Of a stretch of 64,000 bases of DNA, positions 1-11,393 are shown one piece after another. The DNA comes from Chrysaora quinquecirrha. Its lineage: Eukaryota; Cnidaria; Scyphozoa; Semaeostomeae; Pelagiidae. How positions within the stretch are numbered: the stretch's first letter is position 1; each line of letters starts with the position of its first letter. Made by a program: the position numbers and the translations under genes. Location: positions 472,076 through 536,075 of the forward strand of contig JACTAT010000101.1 in assembly GCA_014526335.1 (NCBI GenBank). Direction: 5' to 3'. The notes below the pieces were generated by a model. That model had not been told where the DNA came from and made no database searches. It saw nothing but the letters and a program-made list of their open reading frames with translations.

Positions 1-437
1 TAAACTTGTGTTGGGAAACAAAAAGGTGCACCCGCATCAGAAAAGCGACAGGCATTCCTAGATGTTTGCATGCCGAAAATTGTAAGAAGAAAGGCAGCAA
101 TGAGTCTGCTCACACAGAGATGATTTAAATGTCCTTTCAAGAACATATACCATAAGTTAATAGGCTGGTTGGCTCACTGGTTTACCAGACGATTGATACG
201 TCATCCCATACATTTCGTACAAATTCAGGCCAAATTGTCACCATAACAACCCGAAGGCATTTCCAAATCGCTGGTTCAGTAGCTAAGAAGTTTGAATAAG
301 CAAGATCAAAACTTCACTCGTCAACTTTAACCATTTTCACGGGAAGTTGGAGGTACAAGTTATCAAGAGCATACTACTCATGAAATTTGGACTTGATAGT
401 TTTTGTAGAAAATTGAGATAAAAAAGGGCGGACTTAC
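1..437. other. Left edge, no exon recognised
   Basis: Nothing convincing is seen here. The gene on the minus strand exits its last visible exon at 438 in phase 0 through a GTAAGT donor, so its next exon should lie here or beyond the left edge. A stretch near 1-120 is open for about 38 codons on the plus strand, but it has no start and no family resemblance. Confidence 0.4.
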
Positions 438-3400
438 GTCGATGTGTGTTCTTTTGTAATCTGGATCATCTATTGAAGGGAGAAAAAAATCATATGAAAA
501 AGGTATAGTTAGCATTATCTCAAGAAATTTTACGATATTAGCCTTCAAATACACAGTTAAAAATAAATAGAACACACTGGCGACATTTTTTTCTTCACGA
601 ATAGAAGGTTATGTCATCCAATTATTTGCTCTGACTATGAAGAGCTCTTACATTAAAGTTACATTAAATGGAGCTTAATGATTATATATAATTAAACATA
701 CTACAAGAAATAACTATACTCACCGTCTACTGACTTCGATTTCGATGACCTGAAAAAATAGAATCATTTATACAGCTGGAAATATTTGCTATAATATTGA
801 GATGAAGCTAGGAGCACTTGTAATCCGCTTTATCCAAAATCGAATAAGAAAACAAATTTATCACTGTTCTAAGCATAAATTTTGAAACATTGACAGTGAA
901 AAGAACAACTAGAAATGCGTCTAATTGCTTACTCTTAGGTGCCTAATTTCCGCTTCTCCCCGCTAATTAATTTTTCGAAAAAAAATCCAACCACTCCAGC
1001 TCTTATTAGGACTTCCGCTTATTAAGATATTGATGTTAATATTTTTCACTGAACTTGCTTTGACGTTCTTGATGTGAAATTTTACTTGCATACCCTATTT
1101 GTTGGTTAGAACTATGGATGTCCTTAGCCTATAGGTAGCTACTATGGGGCCAATCGCACTGCGTTTCAGCAGTTTCAAGCAAACGTTTATCCGACAAACT
1201 CCGATCTCCCCGTTTATTCCGACCCCCTCCGCTAATTAGATCTTGATTGCAGTTTCAACCCCACCTATGCCGACCCCCCCCAGCAATTAGGCACCTAAGA
1301 GTAGCTCAGATAGCTATCAAAGTGCTGTCTATAAAAATACAGTATCCTGGGATCGGCTGCATCCGCAAAGAACAACAACAACCAAATGCTGCTTTATTGC
1401 ATACATGTGGCTATGATTATAAAAAAGGTCAGCCATCTTACCATTCATGTGCTTTCCTCTCGTATTCATCTGCAAATTTCTTCATCCCAAACTGTTCAGC
1501 TGTTACAGTGCATTTTGCAAGACTCCTGTTTGTTGCATTCCAATCACCACTTTGAAAGATGTTCGATCGATGAAGATTTTTATTATTTTCTTTCTCTAAG
1601 GCTTTCTCATCGAATTCTTTACTGCCATAACATGGGGTATCGTTGTAAGAGTGCTTGGTCTCTGTAGACAGCCTGAAAAGAACCAGAGAAGGCTGGTGGG
1701 GCTGGTAGTTTTCTACTTTTTCGAACAGAAGGCACCCTCAAGCCGCAAAATAGGTTTGTCAAAAAAAAAGCCGCGGCTTCTATTCCAGAAAGTAAAGTAT
1801 AGCTATCGCTGTCTAAAACCAGAAGACAGTGACTCTGTGACTTCTGCAAATCGCTTAATCATTGCTACTGACAACAAATTTCTAGCCGAGATTGTGTTTA
1901 ATGACGTTAAAAGAGCCAAATAAAGATATATGATACTCAATTCAAAGATGATAGCGCAAATTTTGTATTTCAAGATATACCTAAATTAATCACACGATCA
2001 CACGGTCATTCAGGCAGTTCCTGGGGCATCAAAAGCGTTATATTTTCAATTTATACAGAAACGTATCACCAGTCTCTGTTAATAAGATCACAAAAGTCAA
2101 GGCAGAACCTATGATGGCTGTCATTTATTTATTACCATTTGTAGCATGATGCTTCATGAGATCATAACCCTGTAATAATCTTCTTCGAAAAGGATGGCAG
2201 TGTTTGATAGAAAGATAGATTATAGAGGTCATTATCGAGCAGGAGCCAATCGCAAGAGAGTCACAATAATTTCAAGACAACCACAACAGAAACAGCCTCC
2301 TCTTCAAGAAGGTGCTGTGGCGTCGTGGTATAATCCAGCTGACTCGTGGTGTCAGGAGCTCAGTGTGGTAAGGGTTCGAGCCCAGCCACGGTAGCGTCAC
2401 AGCCAGGGTCAAGGTTTCGATTAGCTAACCTACTAATGAGATCCTAGCGACTGGTGCTAAAACACCATTTCACCTTCACCTTCATCTTCAAGACCTTCCC
2501 TTCTAGGAAATTAAAATACTAAGATGTCAAGGTTTTTATTTTGAATTCAATTAAATTTATACCTTTCTTTGCAATTTCCCAAGTCAAAATGTGTTAGTCT
2601 GACATCTTTCGTGCGTTGTGAAGTCTCCAGTCGATCTCTGTAACTATCACTGAGCTGAAAATAATAGGACAAGCTATCACTATAAAATTATAACATTTTC
2701 CACAAAAAGAAGGAAAGTAAATTTAATTTATAGTAAAACTAAATTGACGTAGAGCCAATACACTAAAAACAGTTAAAACATTTTTGAAACTTTTTTATAT
2801 AGTCCAAAAATGTTTCCGCTGTTTCTTGCAACTTATAAGAATACTAGAAATTTTTTCCAGCCTTGATATATATGATCGTTTTAGCCTGGAAATATTCTTG
2901 AAGTAATCTTATTTTGTTAAAGCTATATGGTTTTGGAGAAACATGGTTAAAAGAAATTTCATATCATCACGAGAAAATTGCTAAACGAAAGACAAATTTC
3001 AGCTAAGAAAAAAGCGATTCTCTATCGTGAACATCGCAAAACATGCAACTGCTGAAAAATTATACACAAATATGCGAGGCTAGCATTAGTATTATTCTTA
3101 AAATGTTCTTAAAAATAGAGTGACTCTCAGCCTGAATATTCTTATAAACTAGCCGTTAACACCGTTAAGGCAGTGCTGCTCCAAGGCAGAATGCAACCCG
3201 AATGCAAGTATTGCATGAGACTGCCATGAGTATATCGAAACCTAGTCAACAGAATAAACAGTGTTTACTGTATTGACTATGATCGAAGTGAATATCAAGG
3301 GTTATGGTTGCTTACTAGCAAGTTGTTCAAGTTGAACTAGAGTTGTCTTTGTATAATTTAACCAACTCAGTAGAGTAGGTCTATAGGCCTAAATGCTGAA

Positions 3401-6400
3401 ACTTTGGCCTTTTTGTACCGACTGTAGTTTATGTATTTGAAAAAGCTTCCGTGGATTGCCAAAGCAATGAGCACCTATATCTAAGATTCTCATAAACGAA
3501 ATCAATAATGTTTGGACGTTTGACTTTGGATATAGCTTTATTTCCTTGCTGATTGATGTTAAATATCCTCTCACTTTTATTTTGTTTCGAACTCGCAGCT
3601 TTGCCTCCACTTTGACGCCATTTTGCTGATCGCAGGAAAGAAACGGGCAGAAAACAACCGCAACAACAGTCCCGCAAACACACACACGCAGCCACACACG
3701 CACAGGTTTACAATTTTCCAGTTTCTTCAAGAATATAATAGGAATATTAGGCAACTCCGCGAGACCCGGCGTTAGCCAGACCTCATGGATCTACTCCCAT
3801 TCTACCGTGGGTACCAAAGCCGTAACCGTAACCCCTCTGAGCAACCCTGCGAAGGAGATGTTTCCAAATACATTTTAGAAGAAGTAATTTAGCAAAAATA
3901 TAAAGATGAAAGTAAAAAGTCAAAGAACAACCTTATTGAACTTACATTGTTGTGAGCTTTGTAGAAAGTTTTGTTAACAGACGAGTTGACCATTGGAACA
4001 GTGCGGTATTTTGGTGAAAAATCCTACAAAAGTTGTGAAAAAGAAGATATTCTTAACGAATATGTAATACAATTTCCTGTGCTAATAGATTTACACGGAT
4101 AGGGCATTTTTTCCAAAGTGAGAGACATCATTGATCCTGAAACAGTGCGAATCCCCGCAAATCTGCAAAACAAGTTTCGCTGATCTGTTGTTGAAGCTAG
4201 CAGCAGTAGCAGCACGGTTTTGTTTCTTATCTAATTTAATGCATTCTGGTATTCTCGATCTGACTTGTTTTCAGAAATAGCTGAATGATGTAATAAATAA
4301 AGATCCCTATTCTTGCTTTGCTAAGCCTCAGTAAAACGTATTCTTATCAACATTGCGTATAGTAAGCCAGTAATATACAGTATAACGCCCTGGCAATATG
4401 ACCAAGCATTGTTGGTCAATCCCTTTAAATCTGCCTTAAAAATATGCTTTATTATTTGTCACTTGAAAAGTAGAATTGCTCAGCAGTATCTTCGAAAAAG
4501 CTTCATAAACATTTTTGCTGGTCACATAACATACGAAGTGTTTGACTGAAGAATCAGGCTTTGCAATGTCGCCAAACAGTAAAACAATTTGTTTGACAAG
4601 CGAATTTCAGATGTTGGATAAACAATGTTTTAGAGTTTGGCCCATTCTGGCCAACGAGGAATAACCTTTTTGTTGTTCATGTTCATGGAAAGTCAAAAAT
4701 CTTAAATTTGTACTTACAAAACAAAATGTTTCACTGACCGTTTGGCTACGTCGAAAAACCCTGCACGGCCAACAGGTTTAGTTTCTGAAAGGCAGAATGA
4801 ACTTCTGATGTTTTTAAATATTGTCAAGCAAATTCTTTCTTTCGAGCAATGATTAATGACGTGGCCAAGCAGCCAGAAATTCTATGTTGATCGTTTAACC
4901 GGGGCCTTGAGGCCTAGTCTGAAAACATTTGCTAAAATACTTCGTAAAAGTTACTAGTAATACCACAATGTGAACTTCTTTGTCGATATTAGCTTTTGCT
5001 GGTGATCTTAGACTTCTGTGTTCCCCGTAGTCTCTGCTTGTCAAAGCAAAATGTCTGCTAGCGTCCTGGCCAATAAGGTGTTTTGGTTCATGACGTTCAT
5101 GCTAACGGAAAGAAGAATGAAAATAAGAACAGGGCCTATATTAGTGTACACTAATACATTCTTTGTGCAGTATTGATTTCGAAAATGTGCAGTATTGAAT
5201 TTCGGGATTTCTGAAAACGTCTATTTCCCGGTCTATTCACTGCTATCCCAAATTCCTGCTTCGTCCACAAAATGTGAATTTTCACCCCATGTAAGTCTGT
5301 GCCGTACGGTGTGGGATGTGCAGTACGATGGCGGATGCTCAGTACGGTGGGGGATACCAAGACTGCCGTGGGGAGGCATCATGATTGCCGTGGCGCATAT
5401 TCAGTACGGTGGGTGGATACCATGATTGCCGTGGAGAAGCATCTCGGAGTACGGTGGGTGGATGTTCTGTTCGGTGGGGGGATACCATGATTGCCGTGGA
5501 GGAGCATCTCGGAGTACGGTGGCGGGTGTTCAGTACGGTAGGGGGATGCCATAATTGTCGTGGAGAAGCATCTCGGAGTACGGTGGCGGGTGTTCAGTAC
5601 GGTAGGGGGATGCCATAATTGCCGTGGAGAAGCATCTCGGAGTACGGTGGCGGATATTCAGTACGGTTGGGGGATGCCATAATTGTCGTGGAGAAGCATC
5701 TCGGAGTACGGTGGTGGATGTTCTGTTCGGTGGGGGGATACCATGATTGCCGTGGAGAAGCATCTCGGAGTACTTCGTCGTGTTTTACTTTGAATATTAT
5801 TACTTGCGGTTCAAATGCTTGAGAAGCTGGCTTGGCTGCTGGGGAGGCCTGCTCTTGCTTGGTGGTGTGGTCTGTGTGTGGTGTGCAAGTAATAGGCCCA
5901 TTCAGTGATGGAAGGGCAAATCGACAAGACCATGGCATGTGGATGAAAATGGACCGTACTTTAGATACAATAAGAAGATATTACGTTAGCCTGATGTCAA
6001 AATTGTTATTTTTTGTTTTGGTTTATTGTATCAGTCGTGACACCAGGCAAGACAAGTTGTGCAAAATGAAACTAAGAAAATATCACAAAACATCATTTTT
6101 TCTGTGATTACTTTGTTAATGTGATATATTATAACTAATATCTATTAAATGCCCTTGTTCCTGTGAACTAGGTTTCGTCGCCATTTTGTTTTTGATGTTT
6201 GCCAAGCGTGATTTGCACATGCGCAACGGAAGGTAATTCTGACTTAGCCTCAGAAGCAAATGTCCATTTTCATAGGGGGACGTTTCCATTTGGAATATTC
6301 AGCACGGTGGGGGATACCACATGTCATGTGACACTGCCCTAAGAAGATATTCGAGGTTCACAGTGGTTTGCGCTGATTGCAACAAACAAATTTCCTATAA

Positions 6401-9042
6401 AAAATTATTAAAAATTTCTTAGAATAACCCCTGAATAAGAATAAGGTACAACATGAACCTTGGTTGCCCTTGGTTTTGGTTATGTAGTATAATTCTATAT
6501 TAAGGAACCCCTTGGAAGCCACCTCTGCTAATGGGTGACCAATTGGATGAAAATGCAAAAAGAAGAAATGAAATGTTATAAAGAGTTTGCATGAAAATCA
6601 GACAATAGTCTAAAGGAACCTTTCTTTAAAATATTCCACTTTCCGACTCGAATACACGTATTTGTTTTATAGACCAAAAATCGATCCAGTACTGAAAGCT
6701 TCTTAAGAATTTCAGATTTGACTACTAAAAGTTTCTTGAGAGTTATCATAGTTAGCATCATGCATCATAGTTAGTCTATCTGAATGATGTTCCAAACCCA
6801 TTTACTGATCATATTTGCGTGCATATGGGTTTCCTGTTTGTCTGCTTGTCACAGAAATGCTTTATTTTAGACGAAACACGGGAAGTGACCGTTAATAACC
6901 GCTCAAACCAGCAAACCATGGAACAAGCAGATTTTGGGTTGTTGATGGTGTTGCTGCTGTAGACTAGACTCACTATACAAGTCTCTGTTATGCTCGTGCT
7001 CGTCGGAACAGATAGGTGTTTTGTCTCTGATAACAGATCTGCCCTTTACCTCTTCCTGAACTGGTTTGATCACCAAAACACCAATTAGAGTATGGAGGGA
7101 CTGCTGTCAGTCAAAGAGAAACTCAAGCGATGAGTCTATGACGGCAACAAAAATTAAGGTGGTACCTTTGATAGGTAACAAGAAAAGAAAATTTGATACC
7201 CATTAAACAAAAGTCGAATAAGTACTTGACGTTTCTTACCTTGGACACCAAATTTTTCTGTTTTGCTGACGCTTCATATTTCTAAGAAGAAAATTAAGCT
7301 AGAAGTCTACGAAAAAATTCACATTTGAATAGGAAAAAATCATAGCTATAACTTTTCACGTTTCACGCCTTGTGACTCGAGTGGACTAAAGAGCACCAAA
7401 AATCGAAACAGTGAAAGAATATCAAGTTTTCTCCTTCTTATTGATCACATATATATTTTGCTTTCAAGACGTTCGCCAAACGTCTAATTTGCCCAACATT
7501 GTCTTTGTCGCCCAACCGTCGTCTGAAGCCGCTGACAAACCGTGCCAATATGTTAGCCAACATCGCCACCAACAATTTTTGCTCGCTAACATGTTGACAC
7601 GGGTCGCTATGGATGATGTTGGCCTAATAAAGAACATGTTTTTGACCAAAAAATGTTGCTCGTTGGTACGGCTAGCTATGTCTTGCCAACAAGTTGGCAT
7701 AACATTTTCAATTGCAGTCGTTATTTAGGAGACCCTTAAATGAGTAATGGATTCAAGACGGCAGTTTGAGCTGAAACAAGTTTTTTCTATCTTCTTCGCC
7801 GTCAAACAAAAGAGCAAGCAGTACACAAATAGCAGCTTCTATTTCGGCCGTATTTGCAAAAGATCATATGTAAATGACGTCAGCAACCGAAAACGTCTCA
7901 GATGTTGTAATGGTATGGCAAACTGCACCAACGGTTGGCCTAATTTTAGCCAACATGTAGGCCAACAATGTTGGCATGGTTTGCGCCCTCCTTAAGACGG
8001 CTCGCCCAATCAGTCGTGCTCGTTTCGCCGAAACAGGAATGAGACCAATAAGTTCTTCCGTTTATTTTGTTAACTATACTTGATTTTAAACATAGGGGGC
8101 TCCACCCCAATTAATGAATATCAAGTATTGAATATCAAGTAAGAAGTAAGGCAGTTGGGCGAAACGACCAAGAATTTCGGCGAAAACTCGCGCTTGGGCG
8201 AAAATGAAGTTGGGCGAAACAGAGATTTGGCGAATCCACCTGATAGCAAAGTGTGGGTAATGTGCAATGTGTCCTTATGTTGTCGGGTTGTGTTTCCTCA
8301 AGACTTCGGTCTATCAAACCTGCAGATTTTGCAGGCATGTGCATAAATTGCAGAAAATAGTAGTGATGGAAACTGGAAACAGCTAAAACAAAAGTAACGC
8401 GCGAAATTATCGAGTTGATTCGATAAAGTCAGCACATTCTTCTTCTAGATCTCTTTTGTTTTCTTTTGAATAGCCAACCATAGAAAGAGGATCGATGGTG
8501 TGTTTGATTGTTCGCCTAACAAAGGGCATTGTCTTAATTAATTAAAGAAATCTTTTGAGTTGAAAGGAAAGTACAGACGTTTTATTGAATTCGGAAAAAG
8601 AAAATATGAAAATTTTTGTTTTAGCAGCTTCAGCAGTAAATTCGAGATTTCTCTCTAGGCTTCGCTAGAAATATTTCAGTAATACTTGAAATAACTATTA
8701 TATTACCGCATATAATGGCCTCTTCTACCATACCTTATTACTGTAGTCTGTAGATTAAAAACAAAGCTAATCTGTCGTGTCGTGCCTATCTAGAAGAGCA
8801 TTAGTGTCGCGATCAATGTATAAAAAATCGTGTCTTGAATAAATAAGTGAGATTTCATTCTAATTTCTTTCACAAACCTGTAGAGAGTCCTTCAGCATAG
8901 AATCATAGTGCGTTTCCCAGTTTGCTTCTGTCATATTGTAGTCTCCTTTTCTCAAGACATTATCTTTCATATTAAAATCCTTTACAGCAGAGTAATTAGC
9001 AAGTCTTTCTGGACCATAAAGAACATCCCTGGACAAGGCCAT
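438..9042 (-). CDS. Unrecognised multi-exon protein, 5' complete, 3' open
   Basis: Six exons chain without a frame break: 9042-8878 (starts ATG in good context AAGATGG, 55 codons), 7281-7240, 4023-3946, 2654-2563, 749-724 and 469-438. All junctions are GT-AG, with donors GTTTGT, GTAAGA, GTAAGT, GTATAA, GTGAGT and GTAAGT. Phases agree throughout: 0, 0, 0, 2, 1, then exit in phase 0. The product is at least 145 residues, hydrophilic, rich in Tyr, Asp, Lys and Asn, with no signal peptide or membrane segment. It begins MALSRDVLYGPERLANYS and later contains a KDVRLTHFDLGN stretch. No family is recognised. Short exons and the HFDLG-type motif recall small axonemal microtubule-associated proteins, but this is a guess. 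Exons could be missing between 8878 and 4023, where every junction is phase 0. The introns hold most of the repeats of the first 9 kb. Confidence 0.68.
930..1303. mobile_element. MITE family A, copy 1
   Basis: The ends are perfect inverted repeats: TACTCTTAGGTGCCTAATT at the left and its complement at the right. The element is flanked by GCT on both sides (927-929 and 1304-1306), a likely 3-bp target duplication. A second copy lies at 52184-52554 with the same ends and clearly similar interior. There is no coding potential. It lies in the intron of the unrecognised minus-strand gene. Confidence 0.8.
1304..2310. other. Intronic stretch without recognised feature
   Basis: Open frames of 76-102 codons occur on both strands but lack starts in good context, splice partners or family resemblance. 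This stretch lies inside the intron between exons 2654-2563 and 749-724 of the minus-strand gene. Confidence 0.4.
2311..2491 (+). mobile_element. tRNA-derived SINE family 1, copy 1
   Basis: The head is tRNA-like, with a B-box-like GGTTCGAGCCC at about 2368, followed by a conserved body (GGTAGCGTCACAGCCAGGGT) and a 3' tail of CACCTT-type hexamers (near 2470-2490). A second copy is at 18665-19110 and a tail-only fragment at 48716-48752. The tail and box B support a Pol III retroposon. Confidence 0.7.
2720..3940. other. Intron of the left minus-strand gene, nothing recognised
   Basis: AT-rich sequence without a splice-consistent exon. An open frame on the minus strand at 3389-3754 contains a CA-rich simple repeat (near 3677-3700) and shows no family resemblance. 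Confidence 0.4.
4030..5280. other. Intron stretch, nothing recognised
   Basis: No exon, RNA gene or clear repeat copy is seen. This is part of the 7240-4023 intron of the left minus-strand gene. Confidence 0.4.
5290..5790. repeat. 64-bp minisatellite with GTACGGTGG core
   Basis: About seven head-to-tail units of 64-65 bp. The phrase TCGGAGTACGGTGG recurs at 5444, 5509, 5573, 5637, 5701 and 5765. Each unit carries two GTACGGTGG or TTCGGTGG motifs and GATACCATGATTGCCGTGGA. The open frames across it on both strands come from the repeat. A single diverged motif recurs at 6291-6320 (CAGCACGGTGGGGGATACCA). Related degenerate arrays occur at 12230-12730, 24158-24358 and 46165-46630. Confidence 0.85.
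5791..7239. other. Intronic, diverged repeats only
   Basis: No exon recognised. 6576-6780 resembles the dispersed family with 'taagaaactttc' blocks found at 22160-22550 and 53380-53760. The rest shows nothing I can name. Confidence 0.35.
7474..7996. repeat. MITE family with CCAACATGTTGGC palindromes
   Basis: Repeated CAACATGTTGGC-type palindromes and a right end reading GGCATGGTTTGCGCCCTCCTTAA. The same words build the well-bounded element at 57474-57976, whose ends are inverted copies of GGCGGGCGCAAACCGTGCC. The open frames here run through the repeat and are not taken as genes. Confidence 0.6.
8098..8877. other. Intron 1 start of the left gene, weak repeat traces
   Basis: 8150-8230 has GGGCGAAAC-type words also seen, diverged, at 47340-47440. 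Nothing else is recognised up to the donor at 8877. Confidence 0.35.
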
Positions 9043-9278
9043 CTTTTTGTAAAACGAATTTTATCCAAAATGGAGCCCTTCAAATTTTCCGAGAAGCAGT
9101 TTTTCTCTTCTTTTTACAACAGATTTAGATTTGTGTAATAATAACAAGTTGTGGTAGACCAGAAAATATGTTGCATAGCAACTGATTATAATCATTACTC
9201 ACACGCTTGATTAATTAATTAATTCTCCTGCGCAGTGTCGCTCTAATATTCAAATCTCAAACACGCCAGATGTTCACT

Positions 9279-9933
9279 TACCGTACAGTAATCCTCGAAT
9301 TAGCCCCCTGGGGTTTAATTATTTTTCTTTATTTTGGAGGGGGCCTATTCCAGGTAGGGGCTTAAAGCAGGGGGGCTTATCAGATTTTTCAGAAAAACAT
9401 GATTATCATCGACTAAAAGAATGCATTTTGCTGTCATAACTCGATAAAGTATTAAAGACCATTTCAACCAACGGCCTCGTTTTCAAAATAACTGAAAATT
9501 AGGCCATCGAGAATTTTGACTTCAGATTCAATTCAGCACCTTCTTTAAAGGGTTGGGGCAAATTTTTATGTTTGTAGTTCCTACGATGCTGATTCTATTG
9601 CGATTAAAGGTTTGAAAATTTATAAGGGATTTGACCGTGTAAAATGACTGAGGGTGTAAATTTTCACCCCCAGCGATTCTTCACTGTCAAATCCTTTATA
9701 GAATTTCCAACGTTCACACCTATAAAATCAATATCTTGAGGACTAGAAGCATAAAACTTTGCCTCAACACTAAAAGAAGGTGCTGAATTCGAATCTGAAG
9801 TCGAAATTCTCTATGACCTAATTTTCAATTATCTTGAAAACGAGGCCCTTAGTTGAAATGGTCTATATGTCAAAGGTGGGGACTAATTCGAGGAAGGGCT
9901 TTTGAGGGCGGGCAGTTTTAGGATTTACGGTAA
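9279..9933. mobile_element. Nested pair of palindromic MITEs
   Basis: The outer element is bounded by TTACCGTA at 9279 and TTACGGTAA at 9925, with inverted AATTAGCCCCC / GGGACTAATT blocks inside the ends. Inside it sits a second fold-back element at about 9456-9866, whose ends read GACCATTTCAACCAACGGCC and AGTTGAAATGGTCTAT. The inner family recurs at 56200-56775 and 59973-60340. There is no coding capacity. It lies just upstream of the left gene's start codon at 9042. Confidence 0.75.
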
Positions 9934-10069
9934 TCACTTGTCCTGTACCTTGATAAGGTTTTTCTTTTCTGTTATTTTTATTTCGATCAATTTTACTTGA
10001 GTTTTTGCTTGCTCCAGAACAATCAAAAGACTTCAAAAGGCTTAAGAAGATTCAATGGTCATGGGTGAG

Positions 10070-10330
10070 TTAAAAGGAAAGTAGTTTACTTTCGGTACTC
10101 CTGGCACTGGTACTGGTAAGGATAATGGAATAAGTTAGACACTTTTTATAATACTCATAAAGAGGAATTAGCTTGCCTTCAGGTCTACATTTCAACGAGG
10201 GGTAATTCAGTCCTTCAAAATCTCGTAAACCTTTGCTGGAAGTCCTATTGTTTTCATGAAATCCTTGAAAATCATTTTGTTTTAATATAATTCTCGTACG
10301 CCTTTTCGAACAGTGAAATGTCCCTCGCAT
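10070..10330 (-). CDS. Doubtful 86-codon ORF
   Basis: ATG at 10330 opens 86 codons with mixed, non-repetitive composition (KCRPEGKLIPLYEYYKKC in the middle). There is no signal peptide, domain or family resemblance. It has no splice connection to the gene starting at 9042 or to the homeobox gene ending at 11394. It could be an orphan exon or chance. Confidence 0.15.
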   Translation of the reverse strand: MRGTFHCSKRRTRIILKQNDFQGFHENNRTSSKGLRDFEGLNYPSLKCRPEGKLIPLYEYYKKCLTYSIILTSTSARSTESKLLSF

Positions 10331-11393
10331 TTAAAAGTGTATCCGAACAAGTGTGAGCGGGAGGCCAAAACGCAACAAATTTTGGCGGAACAATGTAACG
10401 AGAGGCACCCAAATATAGACTGATTACCTAAGTAGTAGTTATTGCTATTGAAATGAATGCTGGGACGTTCAAAGCAGTTTGAGTGACCTCGGTTTGGTAT
10501 TCGTCTGATCGTCTTGGTCTGATGAGTGATAACTGGAAATCAAGTAATAAGTCTACATCCGAATAACTTTTTCTCCGGATAAGAAGAAAACCGGATTAGT
10601 GTAACCAGGCCTGAGTTCGCTTCCCCAAGAGGATTTAAAGTTATACAGCTGACCGAATTACTATTAATATCTTGATACTGGAAGCTGGTACTCTTGAAGA
10701 CTGAAATATTATCCTATATTCGGATAAGAAGATAACCGCAATAGTGCAAACAGAACCTTGAGTGTTAATGAGCAACCTGTTCTTGTTTTAACAAATAATT
10801 CACTAAAAGATTTACATTTATGGTGCATTTTATATTTCATTTACTGCGCCCTACCTTAAATATTGTCATAGAGATCCAAGAAAAATTGCGTCTTAGTTTT
10901 CAGCGCAAATGACTTTTCGACGCATTTAGAGTTGCCCCAGGCGTTAAATTGGGCTCAAACATTTGAGACATTGGTACAAATGGGCAAAAATGCGTTGTTT
11001 TTCTCTACATGGGTACCACAAGAAACAGAATTTATCGGTAAACATGGGAGGGTTTGGAAAAACTGGGCGACACGTCTAGTCATTTGAACAATGAAGTACC
11101 CCCCCCCCACGGGAGAGAACCAGCTAGATACCGGGTACCCATCAATGCTGGGTAGAAGATCATATGTGGAAGTATAAAAAGGCTCTCAAATTTTTGCCCG
11201 GATGTTGCAGATAATAGGAAGGGTAAAACGTACTTATACAGTAGGTGGAAGCTTGCGCAGGCATGAAAATTTCTTATTTTTACTACAAGTTGTAGTTTAA
11301 GAGATAGTTACCCTACTTAATTTAGTTCTACCTAGCTATTATTGAAATAAATTTGCAAAAAGAAAACTTAAGTGATGTAAAAACTTTACACGT
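10331..11393. other. Intergenic, nothing recognised
   Basis: Separates the left minus-strand gene from the 3' end of homeobox gene B. Two related CGGATAAGAAGA(A/T)AACCG-type words (about 10570-10600 and 10720-10745) hint at a diverged repeat. A homopolymer C tract sits at 11100-11109. Confidence 0.35.

Noticed and set aside
5151..5938. Overlapping ORFs on both strands across the 64-bp minisatellite
   Set aside because: Open frames arise because the repeat unit lacks stops in several frames and its changes follow the DNA repeat, not a protein.
8135..8346. Overlapping 63-69 codon ORFs on both strands
   Set aside because: No start context, splice sites or homology; the first part is a GGGCGAAA repeat shared with 47340-47440.
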